A stretch of DNA of 64,000 nucleotides, from contig JAJDCQ010000140.1 of assembly GCA_029260755.1 (NCBI GenBank), positions 1 to 64,000 on the forward strand. Direction: 5' to 3'. Made by a program: the position numbers and the translations under genes. This DNA is from Planctomycetota bacterium (GTDB lineage Bacteria > Planctomycetota > J058 > JAJDCQ01). The notes beneath the pieces are model-generated. The model saw only the letters and a list, made by a program, of their open reading frames with translations. It did no database searches and was not told where the DNA came from. Shown here piece after piece: positions 27,229 to 35,508 of this stretch (the stretch's first letter is position 1; each line of letters starts with the position of its first letter).

Positions 27229-29139
27229 CTAAGCATCGGCCGTGCTCGCGTCGCAACCGTCCGTCGCTGGCGCCGGCTCGGGCTCCGCCTCGGGCCCGGG
27301 CGATCCGTCATCGGGCGCGCCGGCCCGCGCGTCGACGAGCTGGCGATCGTGGAGCTCCCGGTAGAGACCGCCCGTCGCCAGGAGCTCGTCGTGGGTGCCC
27401 TCCTCGACGACCCGACCCTCGTCGAGGACCACGATCCGGTCGGCGTCGCGCACGGTCGAGAGGCGATGGGCAATCACCAGGCAGGTCCGGCCGCGGAGGA
27501 GCCGGGCCATCGCGTCGCGCAGGAGCGCCTCGCTCTCGGCGTCGAGGCTGCTCGTCGCCTCGTCGAGGATCAGGATCGGCGGGTCCCGGAGCAGCTCGCG
27601 GGCGATGGCGAGGCGCTGCTTCTCGCCTCCCGAGACGCGGATCCCACGCTCGCCGACGACGGTGTCCCAGGCGCGCGGAAGCCGGTCGACGAAGACGTCG
27701 GCCCGGGCCGCGACGAGCGCCGCGCGCACCTCGTCGTCGCTCGCCTCGGGGCGGGCGAACGCGACGTTGTCGCGGATCGAACGGTTGAAGAGGAAGACGT
27801 CCTGGGGGACGACGCCGATCCGCCGCCGGAGCCAGCGGCGCGAGAGCGACCGGAGAGGCCGGCCGTCGAGGGTGATCTCCCCCGCGTCGGGCTCGAGCAG
27901 GCGCGGCAGGAGCGCCGCGAGGGTCGACTTGCCCGAGCCGCTCCGCCCGACGAGGGCGGCGACGGTGCCGGCCTCGATGAGGAGGTCGACGCCCTGGAGC
28001 GCCGGGTTGCGCTCATCCCCGCTTCCGTAGGCGAACCGGACGCTCCGCAGCTCGATCCTCCCCGCGACCGTCTCGGGTGGGGCCGGCGCGTCGGGGTCGT
28101 CGGTCTCGGCGGACTCGTCGAGGAGGCGGTAGATGCGCTGGAGGGAGGCCAGGGCGGCCTGGATCTGCGGGGCGAGGCCGAAGACGCGCCCCGTCGCGCC
28201 GACGAGCTCAACGAGGAAGATGAAGAAGGCGAAGAGCCCGCCGAACGTCGAGACGCCGAGGATGATCCGGTAGGCGCCGATCGCGACGATGGCGTAGCCG
28301 CCGAGCACCCCGGTCAACCCGATCGCGCTGCCCGTGATCGATCCGAGGACGGCCCGGCTCGCGCTCGCGCGGATCGAGCGCTTCACCGCGAGCGAGAAGC
28401 GCCGAGCCTCCGACGGCTCGCGGGCGCCGGTGCGGATCGTCTCGAGGCCGGTCAGCGCCTCGTGGAGCGCCGCGCTGCTCGCCTCGTCCGCCTCGCGGGC
28501 GCGGGCGCTCCTCCGGCGGAGCGCCGGTCCGAGGAGGAGGACGAACCCGAAGATCGCGCCGACCAGGAGCAGGCCCGAGAGGGCGAGGCCCGCGTCGAGG
28601 ACGATCAGCAGGACGAAGACGAGGATCGCCCGGAGGACGTCGACGCCCGCCTGGACGAGGGTGTCGGTCATCAGCCCGTCGAGCGCGGTCACGTCATCGC
28701 GGACCCGGCTCATGAGCGTCCCGGTGTCGGTGCCGTGGAAGTAGCGCACCGGGAGGCGCACGACGTGGCCGAAGACGTCACGGGTGACGCGGAAGTGGAC
28801 CCGGTTGCGGAGCGAGATCGAGGCGAGATCCTGGACCCAGCGGAACGCGAACGAGAGGAGCGTCAGGCCGATGATCGCGCCGCCGGCGAGCGCCAGCTCG
28901 GCCGTGTCCTTTCGCGGAAGGATGTCGTCGAAGATCCGCTTGACGAGGAACGGGGCGATCGCGCCGGAGGGGACGGCCAGGAGCAGCAGCGCCGCGATCG
29001 CGATCGTGAGCCGCTTCTCGGGGCGGAGATACGGCCAGAAGCGGCGGAAGAGGGCGATGCCGCCGGAGAACCCGATCTTGCCGGCGTCCTTCTTCTCCTC
29101 GCCCTTCTCCCTCTCGTCGCCGGCCGTCCCGTCGCTCAC
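27229..29139 (-). CDS. ABC exporter, fused membrane and ATPase domains
   Basis: A 636-residue half-transporter of the MsbA/lipid-A exporter type. A hydrophilic N-terminus (1-40) is followed by six membrane helices (about 45-330). The nucleotide-binding domain has Walker A GRSGSGKSTL (about 398), Q-loop VVPQDVFLFN, signature VSGGEKQRLAIAREL, Walker B ILILDEATSSLD and H-loop IAHRLST. It should function as a homodimer exporting a lipid or other hydrophobic compound. Its ATG overlaps the stop of the upstream acyltransferase-like gene by 4 nt. Linkage to an acyltransferase-like and a hotdog protein suggests an acylated substrate (inference). Confidence 0.93.
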   Translation of the reverse strand: MSDGTAGDEREKGEEKKDAGKIGFSGGIALFRRFWPYLRPEKRLTIAIAALLLLAVPSGAIAPFLVKRIFDDILPRKDTAELALAGGAIIGLTLLSFAFRWVQDLASISLRNRVHFRVTRDVFGHVVRLPVRYFHGTDTGTLMSRVRDDVTALDGLMTDTLVQAGVDVLRAILVFVLLIVLDAGLALSGLLLVGAIFGFVLLLGPALRRRSARAREADEASSAALHEALTGLETIRTGAREPSEARRFSLAVKRSIRASASRAVLGSITGSAIGLTGVLGGYAIVAIGAYRIILGVSTFGGLFAFFIFLVELVGATGRVFGLAPQIQAALASLQRIYRLLDESAETDDPDAPAPPETVAGRIELRSVRFAYGSGDERNPALQGVDLLIEAGTVAALVGRSGSGKSTLAALLPRLLEPDAGEITLDGRPLRSLSRRWLRRRIGVVPQDVFLFNRSIRDNVAFARPEASDDEVRAALVAARADVFVDRLPRAWDTVVGERGIRVSGGEKQRLAIARELLRDPPILILDEATSSLDAESEALLRDAMARLLRGRTCLVIAHRLSTVRDADRIVVLDEGRVVEEGTHDELLATGGLYRELHDRQLVDARAGAPDDGSPGPEAEPEPAPATDGCDASTADA

Positions 29140-30008
29140 GTCGAGGCGCCGTCGCCGAACGTCGGTGGCTCGGGCGGCCTCTCCAGCTCCTCGGGGTTCT
29201 CGACGAAGCGCTGGAAGAGGTCGAGCGTCTTGCTCGCGTAGAAGCCGTCGGCGATCCGTTCGTCGTAGCTGTAGCGGACGGTCGCGACGGTGCGAACGCT
29301 CAGCTCGCCGGTCTCCTGGTCGACGACCGGCGCCTTCTTGATCTTGCCGAGGGTCGCGAACAGCGGGCAGGTACCGTACTCGAAGAGGTGATGGTAGGCG
29401 GCGTCGAGGCCGACGCTGCCGAGGTTCGCGACGAAGAGGCTCGCGTAGAGCGGGTCGCCCCGCAGCATCGCCCAGGGCAGCAGGTTCCAGTAGTCGAGCC
29501 AGCGCTGGAGCCCCATCAGCGCCTTCAGGACGAAGCGCGGCAGCCTGGTGACGAGCCGCATCTCCTTCTCGCTGCCGGTGTCCTGCTCCCCCTTGCCGAC
29601 GCCGACCGCCTCGCGGACGCGCTCGGCGACCTGCTCGAGGGTGTCGTCACGATGAAAGTCGACCTTCACGGTGGTGAGGCGGCCGTCGTCGCGGAACTGC
29701 TTCTTCACCGCGAACGAGATCGAGAGGGCGTGGCGCTGGTAGAGCCGGCGCCCGACGACGAAGCGGTTGAGCTTCGGGCGCATCCCGATGGCGCGGACGC
29801 AGGCGGCGAGGAACATCGTGAAGAGGTTGATCCGCTTCTCGCCCGCGCCGACGTTTCTCGCCTCGCAGTAGGCGAGGGCGTTCTCGACGTCGAGCTGCTG
29901 CTCGAAGTAGACGACGCACTCGGTGCGCGTCGGCATGAGGTGCGGCATGAGGACGCGGAGCATCGGGAGCTGCCGGATGCGGGTGCCCTCGCCGCGGGTG
30001 AAGAGCAT
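29136..30008 (-). CDS. CAT-fold acyltransferase-like protein lacking catalytic His
   Basis: A 290-residue protein similar to the catalytic domain of 2-oxoacid dehydrogenase E2 acyltransferases (chloramphenicol-acetyltransferase fold), without lipoyl or subunit-binding domains. Supporting segments are LPMLRVLMPHLMPTRTEC, LFTMFLAACVRAIG, and GSVGLDAAYHHLFEYGTCPL. The usual active-site motif DHRxxDG reads DERIADG at residues 249-255, so the catalytic histidine is a glutamate (GAA codon, read directly). It may be inactive, a scaffold, or use another residue. The ATG at 30008 lies 5 nt after the hotdog stop; the open frame further upstream is out of character. It overlaps the ABC exporter gene by 4 nt. 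Confidence 0.82.
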   Translation of the reverse strand: MLFTRGEGTRIRQLPMLRVLMPHLMPTRTECVVYFEQQLDVENALAYCEARNVGAGEKRINLFTMFLAACVRAIGMRPKLNRFVVGRRLYQRHALSISFAVKKQFRDDGRLTTVKVDFHRDDTLEQVAERVREAVGVGKGEQDTGSEKEMRLVTRLPRFVLKALMGLQRWLDYWNLLPWAMLRGDPLYASLFVANLGSVGLDAAYHHLFEYGTCPLFATLGKIKKAPVVDQETGELSVRTVATVRYSYDERIADGFYASKTLDLFQRFVENPEELERPPEPPTFGDGAST

Positions 30009-30013
30009 CGCCG

Positions 30014-30484
30014 CTACCCCTCGGCTCCGGGCTCGGCGCCGGCGCCCGTGATCGAGTCGGGGTGCCAGCCGAAGCCGTGCTCCTCGAAGATGTGGGGCGC
30101 CTCGACGAAGATCCCGGTCCCCTGGACGAGGACGGTGTCGTCGTCGGCGCGACGGATCTCGCCCTCGGCGCGGACGCGGCGACCGGACTTGCTGCCGGCG
30201 CGAGCGATCAGACGAAGCGGCAGGTCGAGGGGGACGGGGCGCCGGTAGTCGAACTCGAGGTGGGCGGCGACGACGCGATGCCCGGCGCACCACACGCTCG
30301 CGCCCATGCCTTCATCAATGATGGCCGCCGAGATCCCGCCATGGGCGTGGCGCGGCGGGCCCTGCTGGCGCTCGTCGAGGGAGAAGTCGGCGGTGATCTC
30401 GGCCTTCGCCTCGTCCCAGTCGAGCGGGATGCCCATGCCCTGGGGGCTGCAGACCGGGCACGGGCCGTGGCTGGGGAGGCGCAT
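30014..30484 (-). CDS. Hotdog-fold thioesterase (PaaI/4HBT-like)
   Basis: A 156-residue hotdog-fold protein. The N-terminus has a CPVC pair (GPCPVCSP, residues 8-13). The hotdog helix segment GPPRHAHGGISAAIIDEGMG contains the HxHGG pattern that forms the acyl-CoA thioesterase site. It is followed by VVAAHLEFDYRRPVPLDLPL, the central strand region of PaaI-like enzymes. It probably hydrolyses or binds an acyl-CoA thioester. It is the first gene of a compact minus-strand operon with the acyltransferase-like protein (5-nt gap) and ABC exporter. Confidence 0.87.
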   Translation of the reverse strand: MRLPSHGPCPVCSPQGMGIPLDWDEAKAEITADFSLDERQQGPPRHAHGGISAAIIDEGMGASVWCAGHRVVAAHLEFDYRRPVPLDLPLRLIARAGSKSGRRVRAEGEIRRADDDTVLVQGTGIFVEAPHIFEEHGFGWHPDSITGAGAEPGAEG

Positions 30485-30567
30485 GGCGGGTCAGGCTAAG
30501 ATTCGGCGTCGCCCCGGTCAACCGCGACGCGGCTTCCGGTCCCGTGGATGGGCTCCGGGCGCCGCGC

Positions 30568-30573
30568 TAGACT
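30568..30573 (+). promoter_or_regulatory. Putative -10 (TAGACT) for the SOD gene
   Basis: TAGACT resembles a housekeeping sigma -10 hexamer and lies 47 nt before the ATG of the SOD gene in otherwise GC-rich DNA. No convincing -35 is visible. Similar TAnACT elements precede the genes at 43368 and 46655. Confidence 0.35.
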
Positions 30574-30620
30574 CCTCCCCTCACACGACCGCTCGAAAGA
30601 AGATGGGGGAAGAGATCACG

Positions 30621-31220
30621 ATGAAGACCAGCGCGAACGCGATCCTCGGCCTGACCGTGGCCATGGCTCTGATGCTCGGCGGATGCCCGCCGGCGGAGAA
30701 CCCGCCGACGAACGGCGGCGAGGGCACCGGTGAAGGCGGTGAAGGCGGTGAGGCGGCGGCCGGCGGCAAGAGCGCCGTCTGCAACATCGCGCCGACCGAC
30801 GACAGCACCGTCAAGGGCAAGGCCGAGTTCACCGCGGCGGCCGACGGCAAGATCACCGTCAAGGTCACCCTCGAGAACGCCGAGGCCGGCACCCACGCCG
30901 TCCACATCCACGAGCACGGCGAGTGCGGCGCCGACGGCAAGGGCGCCGGCGGCCACTGGAACCCGACCGAGCAGCCGCACGGCCAGTGGGGCGCCGAGGC
31001 CGGCTTCCACCTCGGCGACATCGGCAACGTCGAGGTCGGCGAGGACGGCACCGGCAGCACCGAGCTCACGACCGACCTGTGGTCGATCGGCACCGGCGAG
31101 GAGAACGACATCGTCGGCAAGTCGATCATCGTCCACGCCAAGCCCGACGACTACGGCCAGCCGACCGGCAACGCCGGCGGACGCCAGGGCTGCGGCTCGA
31201 TCATCGTCGAGACGAAGTAG
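30621..31220 (+). CDS. Cu/Zn superoxide dismutase lipoprotein
   Basis: A 199-residue exported SOD that converts superoxide to oxygen and peroxide. The N-terminus is a lipoprotein signal ending in the lipobox LGGC (Cys22), followed by a Gly/Glu-rich linker. The enzyme domain shows copper ligands in HAVHIHEHG, the metal-bridging and zinc region GAGGHWNPTEQPHG, and GAEAGFHLGDIGN. It closes with SIIVHAKPDDYG and GNAGGRQGCGSI, which contain the last copper His, the catalytic Arg and the disulfide Cys. ATG 30621 is preferred with GGGGGAAGAG upstream; ATG 30603 in the same frame would add MGEEIT. A strong hairpin follows the stop. It is probably anchored to the membrane facing the periplasm. Confidence 0.93.
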   Translation: MKTSANAILGLTVAMALMLGGCPPAENPPTNGGEGTGEGGEGGEAAAGGKSAVCNIAPTDDSTVKGKAEFTAAADGKITVKVTLENAEAGTHAVHIHEHGECGADGKGAGGHWNPTEQPHGQWGAEAGFHLGDIGNVEVGEDGTGSTELTTDLWSIGTGEENDIVGKSIIVHAKPDDYGQPTGNAGGRQGCGSIIVETK

Positions 31221-31256
31221 CTCGCCTCGCCGCGACTCGAAGCACCCGACACGAAT

Positions 31257-31289
31257 CGAGGCCACCGATGCCCGTCATCGGTGGCCTCG
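31257..31289 (+). terminator. Hairpin terminator after the SOD gene
   Basis: A perfect 14-bp stem (CGAGGCCACCGATG with its complement) closes a 5-nt loop CCCGT, 36 nt after the SOD stop. The run after it (CTGTCGTCC) has few T residues, so it is a terminator-like structure rather than a textbook intrinsic terminator. Confidence 0.7.
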
Positions 31290-31399
31290 CTGTCGTCCCA
31301 TTCGCGGTCCGTCGTCACGGCCATGCGGACGGCGGTGCCAGCGTCTCCGCGTGAGTCCTCCTCCAGGAACACGCGTGCTCGCCCGCTCGGTGGAGAGGC

Positions 31400-31426
31400 C
31401 ACAGATTTCACAGATTCCACCGATTT
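31400..31426. repeat. Three tandem 9-mers, CACAGATTT type
   Basis: CACAGATTT, CACAGATTC and CACCGATTT stand head to tail in A/T-richer intergenic DNA. The gap 31221-31632 between the SOD gene and the small hypothetical gene also holds the SOD hairpin and the second GGGGTCAGGTC hairpin repeat; I see no gene in it. Confidence 0.7.
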
Positions 31427-31453
31427 CGAGCTGCCGAGTGAGCTCGCTCCCGG

Positions 31454-31534
31454 CAGGGGTCAGGTCCCGGCAGGGGTCAGGTCTCGGAACTTCGCATTAG
31501 CGGGGTTAATGCGAACATCCGAGACCTGACCCCT
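31454..31534. repeat. GGGGTCAGGTC hairpin repeat, copy 2, with extra half-end
   Basis: Arms of 28 nt at 31472-31499 and 31507-31534 pair with two mismatches around a 7-nt loop. The inner stem carries TTCGCATTA as in copy 1. An additional direct copy of the outer end, CAGGGGTCAGGTCCCGG, precedes it at 31454-31470, suggesting a nested or duplicated insertion. Confidence 0.85.
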
Positions 31535-31632
31535 TCGGTCCCGCCCGCTCTTCTCGAGACCTCATTGGCTCCGTCATTCGCGCCGTGCCGTGTCTCGGCT
31601 TCGAGCGGCTGGCGAATGGCGCGGGAAGATGA

Positions 31633-31923
31633 ATGATGAAATCGGGCGCAAGAGGCGAAGGTCCCGTGACAGCCGACGAACGCCTCCGGGCACTGGAGCG
31701 GCGGTCGATCGCTGGCGACGACAGAGCTGGGCGAGAGCTCGAGGCGCTTCGTAAGGCCACCTGTCAACACGCTCCGCACTCCGGCGAGCTGGGACTCGTC
31801 GGGGTGGACATCATCCTCAGGGAGGATGGGGCGTATCAGCCGGCCTGCGTGCTCTGTGGCGCGCCGTTCGGTTCGAAGTTCGTCCTGTGGGACGCCTCTG
31901 AGGGTGACGCTCGGTCGGGCTAG
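31633..31923 (+). CDS. Small hypothetical protein
   Basis: A 96-residue hydrophilic protein with an N-terminal charged helix (DERLRALERRSIAGDDRAGR) and later a CVLC pair (YQPACVLCGAPFG) plus an earlier Cys-His (CQHAPH), which might bind a metal. ATGs at 31633 and 31636 and a GTG at 31666 are all possible starts; the charged helix begins just after the GTG. Base composition is less GC-rich than the neighbours. Its TAG stop overlaps the stop of the convergent TIGR03790-type gene at the self-complementary CTAG. No function can be given. Confidence 0.5.
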   Translation: MMKSGARGEGPVTADERLRALERRSIAGDDRAGRELEALRKATCQHAPHSGELGLVGVDIILREDGAYQPACVLCGAPFGSKFVLWDASEGDARSG

Positions 31924-34046
31924 CGTCTCCGCTTCTTCTTGCCGCTCGGCTCCGGGGCCGATGCGGCGGCGCGGGTGATCTCGACCGTCATCGGCTCGCT
32001 TCGGACCCAGCGGTCGTCCTTCAGGCGCGCGTGGGCGACGAGCTCGACCTCGCCGGCGCCGAGGGTGTCGGCGTCGATCGTCGTCTTGAAGTTTCCGCCG
32101 CGGACCTTGACCGTCTCGATCACCCGGGCGCCGTCGAGGATTCGCACCTCGCGGGCGCCGCGGGCCTTGCCGCTGATCGCCAGGGCGGCGCCCGTCGGGA
32201 CGGCGCCCCTCGGCCCGCGGAGCGAGACGCGCGGGGTCTTCTTCGCGTTCTCGATGGAGATCCGGATGTCCTCGAACGAGCGGGTCTCGATCGGGCCTGC
32301 CTCGATCGCGACCAGGCGGAGGTCGTGGCTTCCGTCGTCGACGGTGCTCGTGTCCCACGCGATCGGCTCGCCGGGCGCGGCCCGGGCGACGCGCTCGCCG
32401 TCGACCCAGAGCTCGACCCGGTCGATCGGCCGTCCCTTCGCCGCGGTGACGCTCGCCTCGAGCGAGACCGCGCCGCTCCACGGCTTCGACGGGTCAGGCC
32501 CTCCGAAGGAGACCCTGGCGAAGTGCGCGAACGGGCGCGCGAGCGGGTCGCCGACGATCAGGAGCTGATGCGGGCCGGAGACGCTCTGGTAGAACGCCTC
32601 GGCGAGCGAGCATCCCTCGGCGTAGAACGCGTGGAGAAACGGCGTCGGGAACTTCGCCTGGATCGCGTAGGGCTCGGCGACGGTGCCGGCGCTCCCGGCG
32701 GCGCCGGCGCGGATGAACTCCGAGATCTTGGTCTGGCTCTTGATCTGGAACGCGGCGCCGAAGCTCGTCAGGTGCTCGGCGATCGCGCCCGGCAGGAGCT
32801 TGCTCCTGGACTTGCCCCAGTTGAAGCCGGCCCGGCCGGCGACGAGGCCGATCACGTCGTCCTTGCCGATCGGGAGCGTCCCGTCCTGGCCGTCCTCACC
32901 CTGCGCGAGGACGATCGCCTTCCGCCCGAGGCGGTCGAGCGCCTCGATCGCCCTGCCGAACGACGGCTGGCGCGTCTTGCTCCGGACGTCCTCGTTCTTC
33001 ATCAGGTAGACGGTGCCGCGCGGGTTCGTCCCGTCGCTCTCGGCCGCCCGCCGGAGGCAGGCGATCACCTCGTCGACGGTGTTCCCGAGCGGGCCGGTGT
33101 AGCCGAGCATGACCGAGAGCCAGTAGCGATCGAGCGAGTCGGTCTCGCCGCCGCGCTCGGGCGCGTCGGCGCCGGTCCAGACGTCGGTCGCCGCGAAGCC
33201 GCGGGCGGGCTGGAGGCCGGTCGCCGACGCCTTCATCCGGGCGAGGAGCGCCGCGAACCGGTCGTCGCCGCGGAGGCTCTCGAGGTCGCCGTCGGCGGTC
33301 GTGTGGGCGGCGTCGCGCCACCCGGTCGTGACGGCGCGCTCGAGCGCCGCGAACGCCTCGTCGGTCCGGCCGAGGCGCGCCAGGGCGCACGCCTGGTTGT
33401 AGAAGGTGCCGGCGTGGCCGTCCCAGCTCTTCACGAGCTCGGCGTAGCGCGCGGCGGCCGTCTCCCAGTCCTGGTCGCGGATCGCCGCGTTCGCCGCCTC
33501 GGCGAGCTTTCGCTCCGCGTCGCTCGGCTGGCGCGTCGGGCCCGGCGCGCTCCGGCTCCCCTCGCGGCGGAAGTAGCGGTTGACCTGGAGGTCGAGGTAG
33601 CTCGTGTCCTTCCTCTCGACGCGACGGGCGAGGAAGGTGAGCCCGGTGAGCGAGGCGATCTTCGAGAGCGGCGCCTTCGGGTTCGCGTGGTCGGCCTGGT
33701 AGTCGACGCCGTGGGGGAACCCGGCCGAGTAGGCGATGATGTCGATCTCGTCCTCGAGGCCCCGGTCGGCGATCGCCGCACGGATCGGGGCGAGGATGAG
33801 CGTGCGGAACTCGTCGATCGAGATCACCTGCTTCGACGGGATCCCGGTGAGGTGGACGACGTTCCCGCGCGGAACGCGGCGGAGGTCGACGTACTCGTTC
33901 GCCACCTGGAGCGAGTCGGCCGAGTCGGCGTTGACGACGATGAGGACCGACTCGGGGCCGCCTCCGGCGTGGGCGGGGGAGGCGGCGGAGAGGATGAGGC
34001 CGAGGACGGCGACGACGGCGAGGGCCGTCGCGGAGGGGCGTCTCAT
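31920..34046 (-). CDS. TIGR03790-type secreted protein with TPR segment
   Basis: A 708-residue exported protein. The signal peptide (about 1-27) ends near SPAHA. The first domain starts with VLIVVNADSADSLQVANEYV and RRVPRGNVVHL, the hallmark of the TIGR03790 family, whose function is unknown. A TPR-like insert (about 160-270, YNQACALARLGRTDEAFAAL) interrupts it, and the family pattern resumes with the YLMKNEDVRSKTRQPSF and GPHQLLIVGDPLARPF segments. The C-terminus has Ig-like or carbohydrate-binding-like beta segments and a basic tail (SGKKKRRR). ATG 34046 has AGGAG 9 nt upstream. The TPR insertion within the family domain is unusual. Confidence 0.8.
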   Translation of the reverse strand: MRRPSATALAVVAVLGLILSAASPAHAGGGPESVLIVVNADSADSLQVANEYVDLRRVPRGNVVHLTGIPSKQVISIDEFRTLILAPIRAAIADRGLEDEIDIIAYSAGFPHGVDYQADHANPKAPLSKIASLTGLTFLARRVERKDTSYLDLQVNRYFRREGSRSAPGPTRQPSDAERKLAEAANAAIRDQDWETAAARYAELVKSWDGHAGTFYNQACALARLGRTDEAFAALERAVTTGWRDAAHTTADGDLESLRGDDRFAALLARMKASATGLQPARGFAATDVWTGADAPERGGETDSLDRYWLSVMLGYTGPLGNTVDEVIACLRRAAESDGTNPRGTVYLMKNEDVRSKTRQPSFGRAIEALDRLGRKAIVLAQGEDGQDGTLPIGKDDVIGLVAGRAGFNWGKSRSKLLPGAIAEHLTSFGAAFQIKSQTKISEFIRAGAAGSAGTVAEPYAIQAKFPTPFLHAFYAEGCSLAEAFYQSVSGPHQLLIVGDPLARPFAHFARVSFGGPDPSKPWSGAVSLEASVTAAKGRPIDRVELWVDGERVARAAPGEPIAWDTSTVDDGSHDLRLVAIEAGPIETRSFEDIRISIENAKKTPRVSLRGPRGAVPTGAALAISGKARGAREVRILDGARVIETVKVRGGNFKTTIDADTLGAGEVELVAHARLKDDRWVRSEPMTVEITRAAASAPEPSGKKKRRR

Positions 34047-34296
34047 CGGGGATTCTCCTGACGTCGGGGTGCGAAGAGCGACCGATGCGCTGTGGCGATG
34101 CTCTCTACGGGGCGCGCGCGTGGATCTCTCAACGCGATGCGGGGTTGCGAATCGCGTGCCCGCCCGATCGGCGGCGCCGGTCGATCGCAAGGCCCCTCAG
34201 GCGAGCAGGTTGAGCTCGGCGGGGCGGGGCGCTCCCGACGACGGGTGCGTCCCGTTGTAACGAACCATTTACAGCAATGGCATCATCGTTGTTGCG

Positions 34297-35508
34297 ATGG
34301 GAACCCGACCGGCCCGGTCGGGTAGAACAGACAGTTCAGGAACGGGACCGCCCTTGCTCCGGCTGACTCCTCTCGGCGCCGCCGTCCTCATCGGCGCGTC
34401 GGTCCTCGCCGTCTTCGGCCCGCCCGGGCCGCTCGCCGAGCTCCTCACCGGGGGGCTCGTCGGGCTGATCGTCCTGGCGCTGCTCCTCGCGCGCCGCCGC
34501 GGCGCCGCGGACCTCGTCGTCCGTCGCCACGTCCCGGCCGTCGCGACGCGCGGTGAGGCGGTCGAGGTCGTCCACGAGGTCGAGAACGTCGGCGACCGGG
34601 TCGTCCGCGACCTCGTCGTGACCGAGCTCGGCCCCGACGGCCGCCGGACGAGCAGCCTGATCCCGTTCCTGCCGCCGGGCCTCGCCGCGAGCGCGCGAGG
34701 GGCGCGCCTCCATCCGGTCCGCCGCGGACCGCTCCGCTTCGAGGGCGTGTCGCTCCGCTGGGGCGATCCGTTCGGGCTGTTCGTCGCGGAGACGCATCGC
34801 GCGGTGCCGGGCGAGCTCCTCTGCCGGCCTCGGCCGCGCCGCGCCGACGGGGTCCGCATCGCCGCGGTGGCCGGGCGGCGGAGCCGCGCGTGGGACGGCC
34901 ACGACGACTGGTCGAGCGTGCGCGAGTGGCGGCAGGGCGACCCGCTCGCGCGCGTCCACTGGCGCCTGACCGCCCGGCGGGGCTACCCGGTCGTCCGAAC
35001 CTTCGACGACGAGCGCGAGGCGGCGACGCTTCTGATCCTCGACCGGCGGGTCGGCTCGTCCGACGACGCCGAGGGCGCGTTCGAGCGGGCCGTCGGGCTC
35101 GCGGCCGGGATCGGTCTCGCGATCATCGAGCGCGGAGCGCCGCTGGCGTTCCGTGCGCCGGGCGAGCCCGGCCCGATCGCGCTCGACGAGCTCTCGGGGC
35201 GCGCCGGCGTCGGGGAGCTCCTCGACGCGCTCGCCCTCATCGCCCCCGACGCGGGCGAGGGGCCGCTCGATCCGACCGCCGCGATTCCTCCCGGGATGCG
35301 CGCGATCGTCGTCTCGGCGAGCGCGCCGCCCGACGGGACGAGCGCGGCGCGCCTCGACGATGCCGGACGGGACGCGACGGCGGCCGCGGGTGCGGTCGGC
35401 GTCGCGGTGAGCGGCGGCGGCGATCGGCCGGTCCTGGTCCACGCCGGACGCGCCCGGCCGACGGGCGCGCGGGTGAAGGCGCGGCCGCGCCGGAGGCCGG
35501 CGCGATGA
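34297..35508 (+). CDS. DUF58 domain protein
   Basis: A 403-residue membrane-associated protein. Two hydrophobic segments lie near the N-terminus (about 24-42 and 47-65). The conserved DUF58 core is REWRQGDPLARVHWRLTARR followed by LLILDRRVG, a von Willebrand A-like fold beginning. The family typically sits with MoxR ATPases and transglutaminase membrane proteins and is thought to act in envelope or exported-complex maturation; no MoxR gene is visible here. The start may be ATG 34297 or TTG 34354. The stop overlaps the transglutaminase gene start by 4 nt (ATGA). Confidence 0.87.
   Translation: MGTRPARSGRTDSSGTGPPLLRLTPLGAAVLIGASVLAVFGPPGPLAELLTGGLVGLIVLALLLARRRGAADLVVRRHVPAVATRGEAVEVVHEVENVGDRVVRDLVVTELGPDGRRTSSLIPFLPPGLAASARGARLHPVRRGPLRFEGVSLRWGDPFGLFVAETHRAVPGELLCRPRPRRADGVRIAAVAGRRSRAWDGHDDWSSVREWRQGDPLARVHWRLTARRGYPVVRTFDDEREAATLLILDRRVGSSDDAEGAFERAVGLAAGIGLAIIERGAPLAFRAPGEPGPIALDELSGRAGVGELLDALALIAPDAGEGPLDPTAAIPPGMRAIVVSASAPPDGTSAARLDDAGRDATAAAGAVGVAVSGGGDRPVLVHAGRARPTGARVKARPRRRPAR

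Noticed and set aside
31920..31923. Overlapping stop codons at CTAG between convergent genes
   Set aside because: CTAG gives TAG on both strands by itself, so the overlap carries no functional meaning.
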